Source: Lanius collurio (Eukaryota > Chordata > Aves > Passeriformes > Laniidae). Taken from it: a DNA stretch of 64,000 nucleotides. This document shows positions 26,593 through 40,506 of this stretch, in pieces. A program made the translations under genes and the position numbers. The DNA is taken from assembly GCA_020086605.1 (NCBI GenBank), contig JACBWW010000028.1:10069953-10133952 (forward strand), given 5' to 3'. Every line of letters begins with the position of its first letter. Position 1 is the first letter of the stretch. The notes under the pieces were generated by a model, which was given only the letters and a program-made list of their open reading frames with translations, did no database searches and had not been told where the DNA came from.

Positions 26593-29500
26593 AGTCATTT
26601 CAGCCCTCTTGTTCCCTTCATTTTCTGTTGGTAAATTACTGATCAAATCTCACCTTGTATATGCCTTTTTCTGACAAGAAAAAAAATCACTAAGAAATTT
26701 GGTAACATCAAAACTTTGTTCAATTAAAACATCCTTAGAAAGCCAGACCCTCCCCCTTACAGATATTATAGCACTTTTTGCTCTCCTAATGGATTTATTG
26801 GGGTCCTTCGGGTTCACATCTGAGTTATATTAGTGTAATGGAGGAAATAAATGAACCAATGCTCTGACTGAATCTTTAAGATCCCTGAATTATCAAAATA
26901 CAAGTTCATTTTACTCATTTGCACTCACATGGGATGCATACATCTGCTTAGGAGCAGACAAAAATGCTTACAACACTGTTTCAATAATGGCTGTCACAGG
27001 GGAACAAGCTTCAATGCCTCTGTGACCATGGCCTCCTATTCTTTGTCATTTTTAGATGGGAGCTTGATTATTTGTTTAGACTTGTTCCTGTGATTTTAAC
27101 CTGACTAATGCAAAGGAGCTTTCCCCACCATGAGGCTAAAAAGGCAGCAAGGGGATGAGTTCAAAGAAAGATAACATGTTTGGCTGAAGAGACTCACAGA
27201 ATTTATTTGATCGATTGCTCATGCTGGAATCTCCTCGCTTCTTCTGCAAGCCACCTCAGCTCCTTACACTTGACTGTCTCTTGGCACTCCACAGCAGACA
27301 TTGCAGCTTTGGCCCACATCTGTAATATGGAGGTGGAGGAGAAAGGGCTTTCTGCAATGAATCACTCTGAGTAAAATTGTGAGTCATATAGAAGAATTCT
27401 CCAGTCTTCAGTTGTAAACAAAAAGCTTGATTTTAACTGCCACATCTGCACTCCCTCAAACTCACCACAAGATCAGTTTGCCAGGAAGTATCCTGTGTGT
27501 TGCTTCCTTCACAAGAAATTCTGCCTTGCCTGCTCCCAAGCTTTGCAGTACAGTGAAGCACAAGTAATGGAAAGCCTGCTTTGTGTACTTCCCCAGGGCA
27601 GAGGGGACAGACTCTGGAGATCTGCAGATCTGCAGAACCAAAACTTCTGATCTCTAGCATTTTTGGTGACTTTGAGCAACATAATGGGAACAGCATTTCC
27701 ATCTCTGGAAAAGGCACAGAGTAAGGAACCAGAGTAACTGAAGGGGTGGCAGGGCTACCTACTGGAAGAGGAGCAGGAAAGCATAGCAATACTATGTGTC
27801 AGAGCTCAATATTGGGCAAAACTGACAAGAAGGGGTTCTGCTTGTTCAGAAGGGGGCTCAATTTAACCTCAAATCCTCAAAGTTACAACTGTCATCTCAC
27901 CATGTCAGGGCCCTATTGTTTCTGCCATTCGGAAAGAGATGCCAGATTTTTTTTTTTAAAGACTGATTAGCATTCCTTGATGGATCACGTTTCATTAAAT
28001 TAAATAATGTTCCAATAAATCAATCTGTTAGCAGACATTCTTAATTTAGTAAATACTGAGGAGAATGCTAAAATTACCATTATATTTCTGACAGAAGTGC
28101 CACTGAAATCTGGTAATTGATAGCTTTGCTGTTTTCTCTGATGGCCTGAAAAGCTTTTAAAGCTAAGTTCTGTAATCGTGTTCATCTTTGGAAATTAGTT
28201 TTGTGAAACCACACATTCAGTTCTTGCTGAGAAATCTCATTTTAGTAATTTTTAACACAATTTATAATGCATAAAACAAATTAGCTTTTGTAGCTAAGCC
28301 AGCATATTTTTCTTCAATTTCTATCTCTTTCTAATATATATTTGACCTTGAAAACAGCAGTGTCTGTAGGATACTGCAGCCTAGGAACAAAGAAATCATT
28401 TCCATTCCATCACTATGGTTACATTTTCTTCTGTCTCCAGCACTGAGCCATCTGGAAGTGTTTAACACAGAGTCCTCGGGAGGGCAAGAAAACTTCATTT
28501 AATATAATTTAGTTCTGATTACGCAAACACACACATTCACAAACAAACACACATAGCAGAGCCCTGGCCGTAGCAAATGAATGCATTCCCTTAACATTGC
28601 ATATTAGATAGGACCAACAATAGAGATTGGAGTATCATGGACCTACATCCCTCACAGACAGTTTTTTTCAGTCTCACACGTTCATGTCCAATTGTCTCAA
28701 GTGGTTCAGCCAAAATACAGTGTGAACACCAAGGCTTCATGTGGGCTTAGGTCAATGCTCATGGACACCTTAATCCCCCAAGAGGACAGACGCGATGATG
28801 AAGACAGATCAGAACCGAGAATCATGGTTTCCCTCTGACCACTGTAAATTTGATTTGGCAATAATTTGGAAATGTCCTCTAATGCCCATCTTTACTCGGA
28901 TGAAAAAAACCAAGACATGGTCCCAGGAACATAGAACACTTCTTGAGAAAAGGAAAAATATTTACAGTGATAGATCTGCACTCTTTCAAGTCAAGTAACT
29001 TTATTACCTACTTAGCAACTGAGTTCAGTGGGTAAAAATTGCTCTGTTTCTCCTCTTTTCTTAGGCAGAATCACTACATTGCCTTTTGACACTTTTTTTT
29101 TTGCAATAAAAATCTTACCTTTGGTTGGCTAAAACATATTCTATATTTATGCTGTATTTGTGCAATGTCCCATAACAGACATATCTCTCCTCTAAGAAAA
29201 AAAACTTCTCCAAAATCACACTTATTAGTGTCACAATATACAAAATTTTATCTCTCATGTGAGATCAACTCATTAGACTTCTTTCAGAGCTAGGAAGTGT
29301 TGCTAGGAAATAAAACCCTGAAAAAGATAGAAATTTACTTATAGATTTCAATTCAGCAAAGACTCCTTGTTCCTGAAAACATTAAGTACATATTGGACTC
29401 AAAGCAGAGCATCACCGATAATCATGAGCTCTATGCCATGGTTTTTAAAGTTCATCTCTTTCACATTGATAGCTTCTTTTTTCCTACATTATTACAGAAC

Positions 29501-30969
29501 AAAAGTTTTCATACCTCTCGGAGATTTAAACAAATATTTCTCTGTTTGGCAGAGGTGAGATTCAAAGTTTAAAAAGAGAAAAAATATAGACAAAAATATG
29601 AAAAAAAATTATCTTCACCAAAAGCCAAATTTGATAAAAATCAACATTTGCCAAAAATTAAAATTTACAGCACTACATTTTAAAATTATGCTTTTCATGA
29701 AAACTTTTTTGACAAGTAGTTGTCATTAGATATTTTTGAGAAAACCAGCTTCCCTGGAGTTCTCATGTTATAAAACTCTGATGTCACATTTATTCCTTCA
29801 TACTTCATTCAGTCCCTGCTAAATACATACACTCTTCTCCTGGCCCACAGATTCCTGCTGTGTTCTGTTCTACATTGCCACCCTCATCTTGTTTAGGGTG
29901 CTGATTTTTCTTATTTTCATCAAACACCATTATTCTGAACCACTACTTCTTCTGCTCTGTAATGCCACCAAAGAGTAAAAGCTTTACGCTAAGGCCAGGT
30001 GATAACCCACCCCTATGAAATATGACAAGGTGTGATTTTTATGGGATTGACTTAATAAAGTTTAAGAATGCACTGTAGGAGATGATGAATTTGAAAAATG
30101 TGACCCAAGCTTCCTGTGTAGGGTTGACTCCTGACTGGGCAATTAAGAAAAGAAAATGACTGCATGCACAGGAAGCCTAGATGATGTCCACTTGGTATAC
30201 TTCAGAGCCCTAAAAGCAGGTTCTTACTGCCCCTCTCTAGTTTCTCTCTGGCACATTTCCAACCCACATCTCTAGTATTGTTTTTGGGGGTTTTTTTAAG
30301 TGTTTTAAATTTTCAACAATCATAATTTTGAAATTATCTTCAGACATTGTATGTGGGCTGTGAGAATAACCTAGGGAAAAATGGTAATAGCAATTAACAG
30401 TAAGGGAGGTTCTTAGAAAAATGTCATTCTTTTCAAGCAGAGTTGTAACACTATTTTCTGTCAACACAATTTTCCTTCTCATAGACAACACATAAATAAG
30501 AATATGTTTTAAGATCACCCATATTGAAAAATTTAAAGGCCTCTAGAAACAATTTTACTTTTGTTCCTTATTTGGCTAGGCATTTAAACTTTGATTCCTA
30601 CTTCATCTCTGTAAGTGCTCACAGGAATATGAATCTGTGGGTTATATTTTCTGAAAGACATAAAAATTACTGTTTGCAGTACAAATTTCTGGTCTTGAAC
30701 AAATATCTATGCATATGTGTATACATACACATTTCCTTTAACCTCATGAGTATATGAAACTTGCATAATGAATTGGTGTATTGTTTGCAACTACACACAC
30801 TTGACCCCCGAAATTCTCATTTTAAAATTGCTTTCTATTGATTACATCTTGTCCTGGAGTCTCCCATGATGGAGATTTCCTTCAGGCTGAGTGGTTTTGG
30901 AAAGCTGAACTATTTCATATGCTTCTGAGAAAGAGGTAAAGGAAAAAAAAGTAAGTGCTTCAACCTATT
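26593..30969. other. Unique noncoding sequence
   Basis: No gene, RNA or repeat family was recognised. It contains a 14-bp perfect palindrome AGATCTGCAGATCT at 27618-27631, a CA-rich stretch with interrupted CACACA words at about 28521-28556, and AT-rich sequence around 29580-29700. The 118-codon minus-strand frame at 27433-27789 is unrecognised and compatible with chance. Confidence 0.5.
28521..28556 (+). repeat. CA-rich low-complexity sequence
   Basis: Interrupted CA repeats (CAAACACACACATTCACAAA and following). A degenerate microsatellite. Confidence 0.75.
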
Positions 30970-30983
30970 AAAAAAAAAAAAAA
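30970..30983 (+). repeat. A14 homopolymer
   Basis: Fourteen consecutive A followed by TAAAATC. There is no recognisable retrocopy body upstream, so it is listed only as a homopolymer. Confidence 0.9.
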
Positions 30984-33900
30984 TAAAATCTCTCTATGAC
31001 TCATCTTTGAGCAGAGAGCATTATCTTCTTATGCTTTGAAGAAAAGACGCACAATTTTGCCAGGGAGTTAACTTTTTTTGACAAGAATATGCTCTTTACT
31101 GCCACCATACCTTTGGAAAAAACAAGAGTTCCCACTTGTTCAGCTGAGCCATGCCCAGCAGTGGGTGTAGCTGTTTACCTTACGAACGCCCCTTATGAAT
31201 CTTTACACCTTCCTCATGACCACAGTTCCATGCTTGCAAAGCCACAATGGATCCACATCCAATCCTGAGACAACAGCAGGGGACTTGTTACTTCTTAGAA
31301 TGCCCTGACAGCATGTAAGCCTCAACTCATCTAAGCAAGGAACAGAAGATAACCCCTGGACTTATTCAAAAGTGCCAAAAAGAACAAATCAGGATAAATG
31401 GCTGGGAAACCAAGTTGAACTGGAATAAGCAAGAAGATGAACCAGAAAAATAGGCTGCAGTTTGGTCTGATTAGGGACAGAAGAGCCAATTCCTAGTCCC
31501 TGTGGACTGAAAAACCTTTCTGAGCCCTTCACAAAACTACGATTAAAGACTTCACAGCATCTTTATGTAAAACATAAATAGGACCAACAAAAAATTGCTC
31601 AGCTGTCATTATATCTGCTATTATGTGTCGATAATTAGCTTGTATACTTTGACCTCTTTATTGTGATTATACATTTACACATTTCTAAACACCTCTGATT
31701 AGGTAAGAATGAATCTAAAGCGGAAATTTTGGTGCAATTGAAAGTTATTGTAGCTTTGCCTTAAACTTCAGCTACATGAGGACTCCACAGAATCTTGATG
31801 AGTAGCACATCTCATATTAACCCCTTCTTCTTGTGTTTTGTGCTACAAGGTATCATTATTATTCCATTAGGCCTCAAGTGGTGTGACAGAATTTACTGTA
31901 TTACAGAATTCATAACAGCACAAAAAAAAAGTCTGTTCTGTTAAACAATTATCAGGAATCAAGCAGTTTCTGAGAAAATGGGGTACATAATTCAGTCTCT
32001 AAAACATCATAAAGCATAAAGAGGAGATGAAGTAACAGCATCTTGACACAAAACGAAGAAAAATTGCTTGCAGTAGGTGCTTTTAAAGAAAACACAAGAT
32101 TTCTCTTTAGATATGTTATTATCAACCACAAAAAACCACAAACAAAGAAACAAACTAACACCCGTCAAAACCACATCCCCTGAAAACTTAAATTGCAATA
32201 ACCTTCCATTGCAAATAACAATATTTTTGGTGTTTACATAATGAATGATTTAAAATATGAAGCAAGAATCTTGCAGCACAGCAAAAAACAACTTGCAGAG
32301 CTATAAATGCAAATGTAGAGATAAAAAAATTATCTGTTTACTGGAACTACAGGGTGATCCTTCAAGCCCTTGAGCAGATTGGAGAGAAAAAAAAACCAAA
32401 TAGAGATTAACTATCTTTTCTTTTAGAGGTCATCAGCTGAAAAAGACCAAAAATCATTAGGTGTTGTATTGGTTTATAACTTATCTTTGGTGTGCAGCTG
32501 CTGAAATACTGGTATTTCTGTATTACTTCATTTCATGCTATAAAAAACAACAAGAATTAAAACCATCTAGGTATGTCTACTTCCAACCAAAACAGCTAAC
32601 TTCAAAAACTGGAAAACTTAGTTTTAACAGAAAGACATACTTTTCCCCTGAGATTCCAGGTCACTCTGAATTCACTTCAGTGTTAAGACAGATAAATGAA
32701 GATGTCTCAGCCGACTTTAGTGGTATTTAGCTCTTTATGGTTCAGTTTGGCTCCCTAAAGAGCAGCAGACTGAAGTCTGAAAGGAGAAATGAAGTTTTTG
32801 CTTCCAAGTAATAATTTTATCCAGAACTGGAGGGAGATAATTCCATCACCAGCACAGCATTTCTTCCTGCTGCAGGTGGCGTGAGTCTCCACTGAGTCCA
32901 GTGCCACACAGACCAGCCAAGTCAACAGCATGCTTATTTGTCACTGCACGCCCGCCTTTGAAAATCCCACCTGCCATCTTGCAGCTCTACGTAACACAAA
33001 GTACTGAGGGCAGAAAAAGGATGGTAACACACACAGTTCTTAGGGTGGGGCTGTCACCTTCCAGGTACTCGAGCACTACACAGGTGTTAGAGAGGGAGCG
33101 ACTCAACTGCACCAAGCCGTGTTGTGGTGGGGCAGGGAGAGGAAGACACCAAAACCAGAGAAAACAAAGGGATGTCTTCATTGGATCATTTGACAAATCT
33201 CCACAGAAGCTGTACTATTAACGAAATCCTGTTTCTAGCAGTCTTTGCATATTTTATGTGTAATAAGACATCTGTTCACTTTCTCACAATACTGGCAATT
33301 CTTTTACCTCCTGACTCCAGTTGCTCAGGGTGCACTAGTACTCAGGTTGTCCTCTGTATCCATTAGCATAGGACACACTGCTTTCCCCACTGCTTCCAAG
33401 CCTAACTCTGCTTGGAAGAGACCAGAGTGGGAAGTAGATCTTCAATTTTGCATCTTCTTTTCAGTTCTGTTTGATCTAAGAAACTGCTGGTAAGTTTTGC
33501 CTTTGACCAGGGCAACACAGGGCTAAATAGGACTAGGAATCATAAGGAGTGCCTTTGTTGGGCTTCATGCATATATCATACAGGAAATAGCAAGGCAGTT
33601 ATTGCAGAAATGGTGAAGGACCAAGAGCACTCAAATCTTCCTAAAATCAATGTGATTTGATTCAACTCTAGCAGAAAATGGCTTTTAAAGGACATAGTTA
33701 ATGTAGCACTTTTAGAATGCCATTAGGATTCTGATATATTATTAATTAGGTGAAATACGGAAAAAAGATACAGCAGATACCAATTACTACAGCGCAGGCT
33801 GTAAATAGTCTGACTTTTCAATTTTTCAAGTCTTCTAGATATAACTATAATAATGCTTTGTTTAATTAATATTAGTTTCCTGTCAAAGTGAGCAGTCTTA

Positions 33901-36229
33901 TCAAGCACATTTCATGTATATGCACAGGTGATGTTAAATTTTCTCTGGACATAAAGAGAATTCATTCAGTTCTCATTTTGAGATCGATCTCATTTTAATA
34001 AATATACATAAACTGTATTAAAAGAATATTAATATACAGGTCTAGCAAAAAGCTGTTTTCAACTACTACTCTGCCCTAACAATTCTCAATTTCTGTAAGA
34101 AGTACTATGATGTTGAAGGTGGTACTGGGCCATTAATTATATTGGACCAAGCATATTCCTGTTGAAGTCAACTGATATGCTACACACATCTCTGGTATAG
34201 AGTAGGAGTCCCACAAAGATAGTTCCAATGCACCTCAGATAACATGAACTTCTGAAAGATTTTTGGCAAAAGAGGTTTGGCAGCAAGATGAGTAGCATGT
34301 AGTTCTTTGGGGTTCTCAGTGGAAAAACTACAAGACTAAATCCTGCCAGAGAAGGCACAAGAAAGAGAAAGGACTGGCTGATGAGTATTCCTACAGGGAT
34401 AGCTTCCATTAATCAACTTTTGAGAAAGCACAGAGTTATTTGCTTTTCAGGGAAAGAGATTATGAATGCCACTAACTTGTCTTCTTTTCCTTGTGAGTTT
34501 AGACATCCTGATGAGTAGGAATATGCTGAGGTGAAGCATGAGAGAATGGAAAAGAACTCCAGTTGAGGCAAATACACCCCATTATGCAGCTTTGAGTATT
34601 TCAAGATAACTATGCTCACTTGGACAGCATAATCTTCCAAATTTTAACATTCTGTTTAGGCTAGTCTGGTGTTATGGAATCAGACTGCTGAAAAGAAGAT
34701 GATATTTAAAAAGTTGGAGCTTCTGCTTTACAGAAGCTTTACTGAAAAACCATTTTTAATTATTACCATACAAATAATTCTATAAACATATTCATTGTGT
34801 TTATGCTATATAAGCCATAGTAATATAAGGTTTTAAATTCAAATTTATATTGTCATTCTAAGACTTAAAATCCGAAGATTGTGTTCCACACCACTATGAT
34901 TCATTGTAAGCGCTGAATATTAGCAGAAAAACAGTTAGCATCTGTGTCCAGATTACCCACTCTTTACATAGTACCATGAAAAATGATGTTTATTGGGCCT
35001 CAGCCTATATAGGATCCAAGATTCAACAGTTTTTGTAGCTCTGAGATCATCACTGCAACTAAATTCCTCTCCACTAAGTGTTTGTGACCAACATCCCTAT
35101 CATGGACACAAACAGTACACACATATGTTTGGATGTTTAAAAGCCATTTTCATGTTTCTCCAAGTAAAAGGAACATTTTCAGGAAGAAAAGAGGTTTTAG
35201 GCTCCTTAAATTCAAGAAATTATGACCTGAATCCAAACTTTGCAGCACAGCATTTTACTGAGGCAAGTGAAATGTCCACAGATGAACTTGAATTATGTGT
35301 AGTAACCATTCCAACCTGCAGAGATATTACATACTGGCAAAATAATACTTGAGGGTATACTAATACTACTGTACAAATACTGTAGTTACTATCTCTATCA
35401 GGGATAAAAAAAAGGGGGGAAACTGGGTAATGGGTGACAGAGAACAAACTTTGGAGGTTGTTGTTCTAATCAAGCATCATCCCAGAAACAAACCTTCTCA
35501 TCTGGCCACAACACAGGTGTTTGCTTTGAAGCTCTGACAACAGGCTGAGTCAGTGACTACTGCTGTTATTCTGCTAGGGGAAGGCACTGTCAGGGAACAG
35601 GGGACCTGGCAGTGGGGCCAGAGCAGCCCTGGCAAACCTGGATGTGCAACAGGCATGGAACAGAAGTTCTGTATGTCACAGGAAGGCAAAGCCAGAGGGC
35701 ACAGAGTATGAGGCTGATTTGCTGATTTCCTGATTAAACAAATTAGGAAAGGACATATGGTCCGAGACAAAATTGAAGAAAAACCCAGTAAAACTCCTTG
35801 GCCAGCACTCCCAAAGATAGCTCAACAGAAGAGTCTTGACTAGCCCATTTTCCTGGAGAGGCTACACAGAAAATGGTTAGGTCTTTTCTCACATAGAAAA
35901 CTTGGGATTCAAATACTGCAAATAAAAGGAACCACAAAATGTAAAGAAATTTCAGGCCACTTGAGAATTGGAGCACACATCTCATGAATCACAGCGCCTG
36001 TGTATATATTAAAGTGCATGTCTGCCTTTTTGCAGCAGTATTCAAGATCTTTTGCTTGGCCTTGGTTTATCTGCTTGGCAGGTGATAAATAAGCCTTTAA
36101 AACTGTACATGTTTTCTTGGAGAGTCTACAGATACATGTCTACTAAAGAGGTGAGGCGGGGTGAAAAATTAGCATAACAAAGAGATTTTTATTTTGTATA
36201 CAGTCTTGCTTTACAGTCAATTCTTACAT
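30984..36229. other. Unique noncoding sequence
   Basis: No gene, RNA or repeat family was recognised. A 9-bp inverted repeat lies at 33393-33418. Frames at 32461-32730, 32901-33221 and 34993-35352 are 89-119 codons, unrecognised and unremarkable in length. A stretch at 35560-35720 is locally GC-richer but not identifiable. Confidence 0.5.
33393..33418. repeat. Inverted repeat, 9-bp arms, 8-nt loop
   Basis: CTTCCAAGC (33393-33401) and GCTTGGAAG (33410-33418) are perfect reverse complements around the spacer CTAACTCT. Confidence 0.65.
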
Positions 36230-36232
36230 TGA

Positions 36233-36335
36233 CTGTTTTGTTGGTTTATTTGTTGTTGGTGGTTTGGGTTTGGGGATTTTTTTGAGCATCCTTTTTGTTT
36301 GGGGTTTTTGGTGGTTTGTTTTTGCCTTTTTTTTA
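36233..36335 (+). repeat. G/T-rich low-complexity block
   Basis: About 100 bp almost free of A and C on the plus strand. It includes GGTGGTTTGGGTTTGGGG at 36258-36275 and GGGGTTTTTGGTGG at 36301-36314, and ends in T8. The first motif has four close G-runs and could form a G-quadruplex. Confidence 0.8.
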
Positions 36336-39300
36336 AGATTACCACAGAATTACAATTAATTATTAATTAAAGTTAATTAGATTGCATGCTATGCTGTGAA
36401 CAGACATATGAAACAGTGGGTATCCTAGAAGGGGATAAAAAATGTTCATGAATGCCAAAAAACCAGAAAAAACTCTCTCAGGACACAGCACTGATAAATG
36501 GAAGCCTTGCTTATCAGCAATGATGCATTGTCCTATCAGTTGTAAAGAAAGAATAAGTTACATATCCAGAACGAGAATAGAAATACCACAGCAGTAATCC
36601 AAACATGTCCATGAATTTCAGACCCCTTCCTCTCTAACCCTATATGGGATCATTCTTGCTAGCATAATTTAGCAATCACCAGCTTTCACATATCTACAAA
36701 TTTAATATCATGAAAAATCTGCTGTGAAACATAGGCTTAATTGTTGACATCTAATAACCCATTGTAAGAAGGAAACTAGAATCATCTCTGTGGGGTCATA
36801 GCAAAACTCTGCACCTGGTCCTCTTATGCTTTACAAGAAATACTGCACAAACTTCTATGTTTCTTTCTGCCTGGTGATCTTTTCTGATCCATAACAATCA
36901 GACTGCTAATTTCTTTTATTACACATGAGGCGACAAAAGGACATGTAGGAGCTTTCTAAGGTTTGTTTTCACTCTCTTAATCATAATGTATGAAAGAGTG
37001 GCTTTTCTCAATTATACGGCTTGCAAAGTGTGGAAGTTTGATATAGCTCTGAAAAAATTGAAAATACAGGGCTAGAGCAAAAGAATGAGAAGTATCTGTA
37101 AAACTGAGTTCCAGACACTTCCATTTGTTGACAGAACCAAATGCCACATTTATGCTATGCAGGAAAACAGAAAAGATGTTTGAAGACCTATGACAAGTAT
37201 TCTTGGATGCAAAACAACTGAGTAGCAGACCAGGTATCTTACTACCTTGTAGCAGGAACCAAGAAAAATCTCTTCCTTGACAAAGTAAAATGTGCTCTAA
37301 GAAGGTGAAATTCCCACCTCAACGGCTGTCCACAAAGCTTCTTTCAAGGAATAAATTATCACAGTGTGATCGAATTATCAATATGCGACAAACTGCTCTC
37401 TGAAGTCACTGGAACCAGGACAGGGTACGCTTTGCCACCAAGGAGCATCTGAAAAACTGTGCTCTAGCTGGTGTTGATTTTCTTGAAAATAATAGAGAGC
37501 AGGTAATTTGGATGATATAGATTTTAACGGGACTGAACATCTCTCAACATAGCTGCAGTCACTGAATTATAAACTAAATTATTTCTGTGAGCTAACTTTT
37601 AACTGATATCTGCAGTACAAGTTGCTCCATGTGTACTGTGGTCAGTCACGATGTATAAAATGTCACTTTTCAATAAGTCATATGGCTCTTTTACAAAATA
37701 GAGTTCAATGTGATTAAAAAAAAAAAGTAGAAGAAGAAAAAAGAAAGATGAATGAAAATCTCAAATGACAGCATTAATTCAGTCACAGGCAAATTAAAGA
37801 GAAATCTCCTGAAATGCTGAGAGTAGCTGATCTTCACTTAATTCAGTTTTTTCCAATATATAATTAAAAGAAACCAGGTTGGTCCAATTTGGAGTGATTG
37901 TCAAGGTATGAAAGGTATAAACTAGATAATCACTGCAAGGAATCTGGAAGCACACCAAATTAATAATTTCTGTATTAATTCCTTGCAGGATAACTGCATT
38001 GTGGTTGCAAGAGTATTTCTGTTTAGCAGGACAGATTTCTACTGTCTATGTCATTTCACTAGGAACACAAATTAATTAGAGATTTGTAATCTCCATGGTG
38101 AGCAAATCACAGGTACAGAGCATTGTGTGGAAATAGTACAACATCTTCTGTTTGTTTTTGTTTCATCTGTCACCATGAGACCTGAACCAGACCTAAGGAA
38201 ACATCTTCATTTTACTCAAGGGAGCTGCATTTTTTGTGTGGATGAGAGCAGTGAGAATGCCCATATTCTCTATGTGACATAAATTCTCTCTGTCCTGATT
38301 CTACAACATTCAGCCTCTGATTCCAAACTGTTCTGTGTGCATTACTGTTGTGTCAATGTACAAACACACCACTGCAATAATAATGAAACAAAAACCCAAC
38401 AGAATGAAGGCAGTTTTAATTTTTTGTTTTCATATTCACTGCTTGGAGAGATTCCCAAAAGTTGCCAAGTATTTTATAGTTTAAAAGATAAAGCAAAAAA
38501 GGAAACGTTGATCAGTAATAACAGTTTTCAATACCATTATGTTACAATTGCCCTAGAAAGATTTGTCTTTCTACCTGAAATAGAGAAATAATTTTGGTAA
38601 CAAAATGAAATTCACAACAGCTTTTTTTTTTTTTTTAGGTAGCCTCTTATCTGGACAAAAAGTGTTTGGTGGTATGCGTATCTCCATGCAGTCTTACTAG
38701 TTTCTATTCCACTTTTTTCTGAGTCACACTGAGATAGAGCAATCAAATTGAATGTTTCTTTCTGTCCTTTGTGACAGTCATGAAACCTGAAGTAGGAAGA
38801 TTACATTTTGGGTTACAAATAAATATTGTAAAGCAGCTTTGTTAGCTCTACTTTAGTAGCTTTACTGAAAAAAGTACCTCTCTGCTCAAAAAAAAGCCCA
38901 AACCAACCACAAAGCATCACAGCAAAACAAACCCACTAAAAGACACTTTTATTTTTATGTGCATTTCTCTACTTTCAATTTTCCTTTCAGAAAACTGAAA
39001 ACACTCTCTTCCCTTAAGCACACTGTCCCTTCAAATACTAGGTTTTAGGGTATTTTTAGCTTGTATTCTGAAAGGAGCTGAAATCGACACAGCTGTTTTT
39101 TCCAGGCAGGAACAGCAATTTAACATAGCTGTGTGGTGCAGGAAATTGCCAAGTCCAAGTCATGCAGCCCCAGGATCAGGTGTGAGCTGGGGGCCCGGTG
39201 TGCCTGGTGCTGCAGCAGTGCCTGGTATCAGCTGTTCCTGTGGCACAAAGCGATCCCCGGGGCACAGCCCCTTTCATTTAAAAGAGAAGCACTTATGCAG

Positions 39301-40506
39301 AGAGCTCTGTGAGTGTGATTCATTCTGTCACTTCACTGTTACTCACCTACCGCAGTCCTGTTTATCTTTTCTCAAGATTCAGTGACATTGATGAGCTGCT
39401 CTCTTCTAAAGTATTACATGAACATATCAACTTTATCCCTTTTCTTGGTCTGCTGAAGAGAATTGTTACAAAACTTGACTCAATGTGTGTCATGGTTGGC
39501 CACATTACAGGAGTAAGCATGAATGGCTGGGCTGCACTGTTGAGCTTAGGAAACTGCAAGCAGCCCAGGGCTAGGCAGAGGAGGCTCCAGAGACACTAGC
39601 AACTGGCACAAAATAAAAGTTCCACTAGTTAAACGTATTTTCTCCTGAGCTCAAACCAGCGCAACAATGCTGACATGCAGTGAAACTGAACCTCGCTGCA
39701 AAACTGTTCTAGGCTAACAGAAGCACCTGGCTTGTGAGAAACCCTGGCCATGAAACATCAAAAATCACAGACCAATTTGCTTGGAAACCACAGGGTAGAG
39801 AGCAAGAGGAGCAAGAGGCCTCGGAAAGGTGGAAGGTTCTCATCCCAGAGTTTGCACACCACTGCATGCAGAAGGGGAACAATCAGGAAAGACTAGGGCT
39901 CCACTTGCAGCCACAAACTCTGGCTTTGCTGCAATCCATCAGAGGCTTGGACCAAAGTCCCCACTAGCCTTAATTGTCCTCAGATCCTACAGTCCTAAAC
40001 ATTATGATATGTTTACAAAAAAAGAGATTTCTTTCCATTTTCCTGCTGGAGCCACAAAAGCCAAAGCAATGTAACTTTCCTTGGAGAAGCAAGATTTTTA
40101 AAAATCTGAAATGCAAAACTGAAGACTTGGATTGTGGTCAGAAGCATTACTCAAACCCTCATGGATCACAGATCTTTATCATGTGTTCAGATTTGCCCAA
40201 GGTCAGATTCAGTGATTAAACTCAGCCCAAATGCATCTGAAATCACAAAACACCACCCAGCAAAAGTCACGGTGCTTCCAGCTACAAAACAACTTCACAA
40301 ATAAAAATCTTGAAATGATGGCTGTGTTTCTTAGTAAGAAAGTATTCCTATTAATTCAATTTATCCTAAATTATAACAAGTTATGACCAAAATAACTTTT
40401 CTCAGATGTGGGAGAAACAAAAGCAACAATCACAATATTGAAATTTATTTCTTTTAAAATTTCAGCATTACTACTGGGAAAAGTCAAGGCTATCAAACTG
40501 CACTTT
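36336..40506. other. Unique noncoding sequence
   Basis: No gene or repeat family was recognised. It includes an AT-rich cluster of TAATTA words at 36350-36382 (ATTAATTA motifs), the odd palindrome GAGATTTGTAATCTC near 38082, and a T15 run at 38622-38636. At about 39130-39270 is a GC-rich patch that I could not assign to a family. None of the open frames here is recognisable. Confidence 0.5.
38622..38636 (+). repeat. T15 homopolymer
   Basis: Fifteen consecutive T followed by AGGT. It may be a minus-strand poly(A) remnant or simple homopolymer expansion. Confidence 0.9.

Noticed and set aside
27618..27631. 14-bp palindrome AGATCTGCAGATCT
   Set aside because: Overlapping short restriction-site-like words. 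A palindrome of this length is expected occasionally in 64 kb, and nothing surrounds it.
28521..28556. CA-rich run considered as a regularly spaced (CRISPR-like) array
   Set aside because: It is a degenerate dinucleotide repeat with no spacer structure, in vertebrate DNA.
32461..32730. 89-codon frame with a hydrophobic start resembling a membrane anchor
   Set aside because: The hydrophobicity comes from T-rich DNA, and nothing else supports a gene.
39130..39270. GC-rich patch considered as an LTR or CpG island
   Set aside because: Few CpGs, no poly(A) signal or LTR-like ends, and no repeat family recognised.
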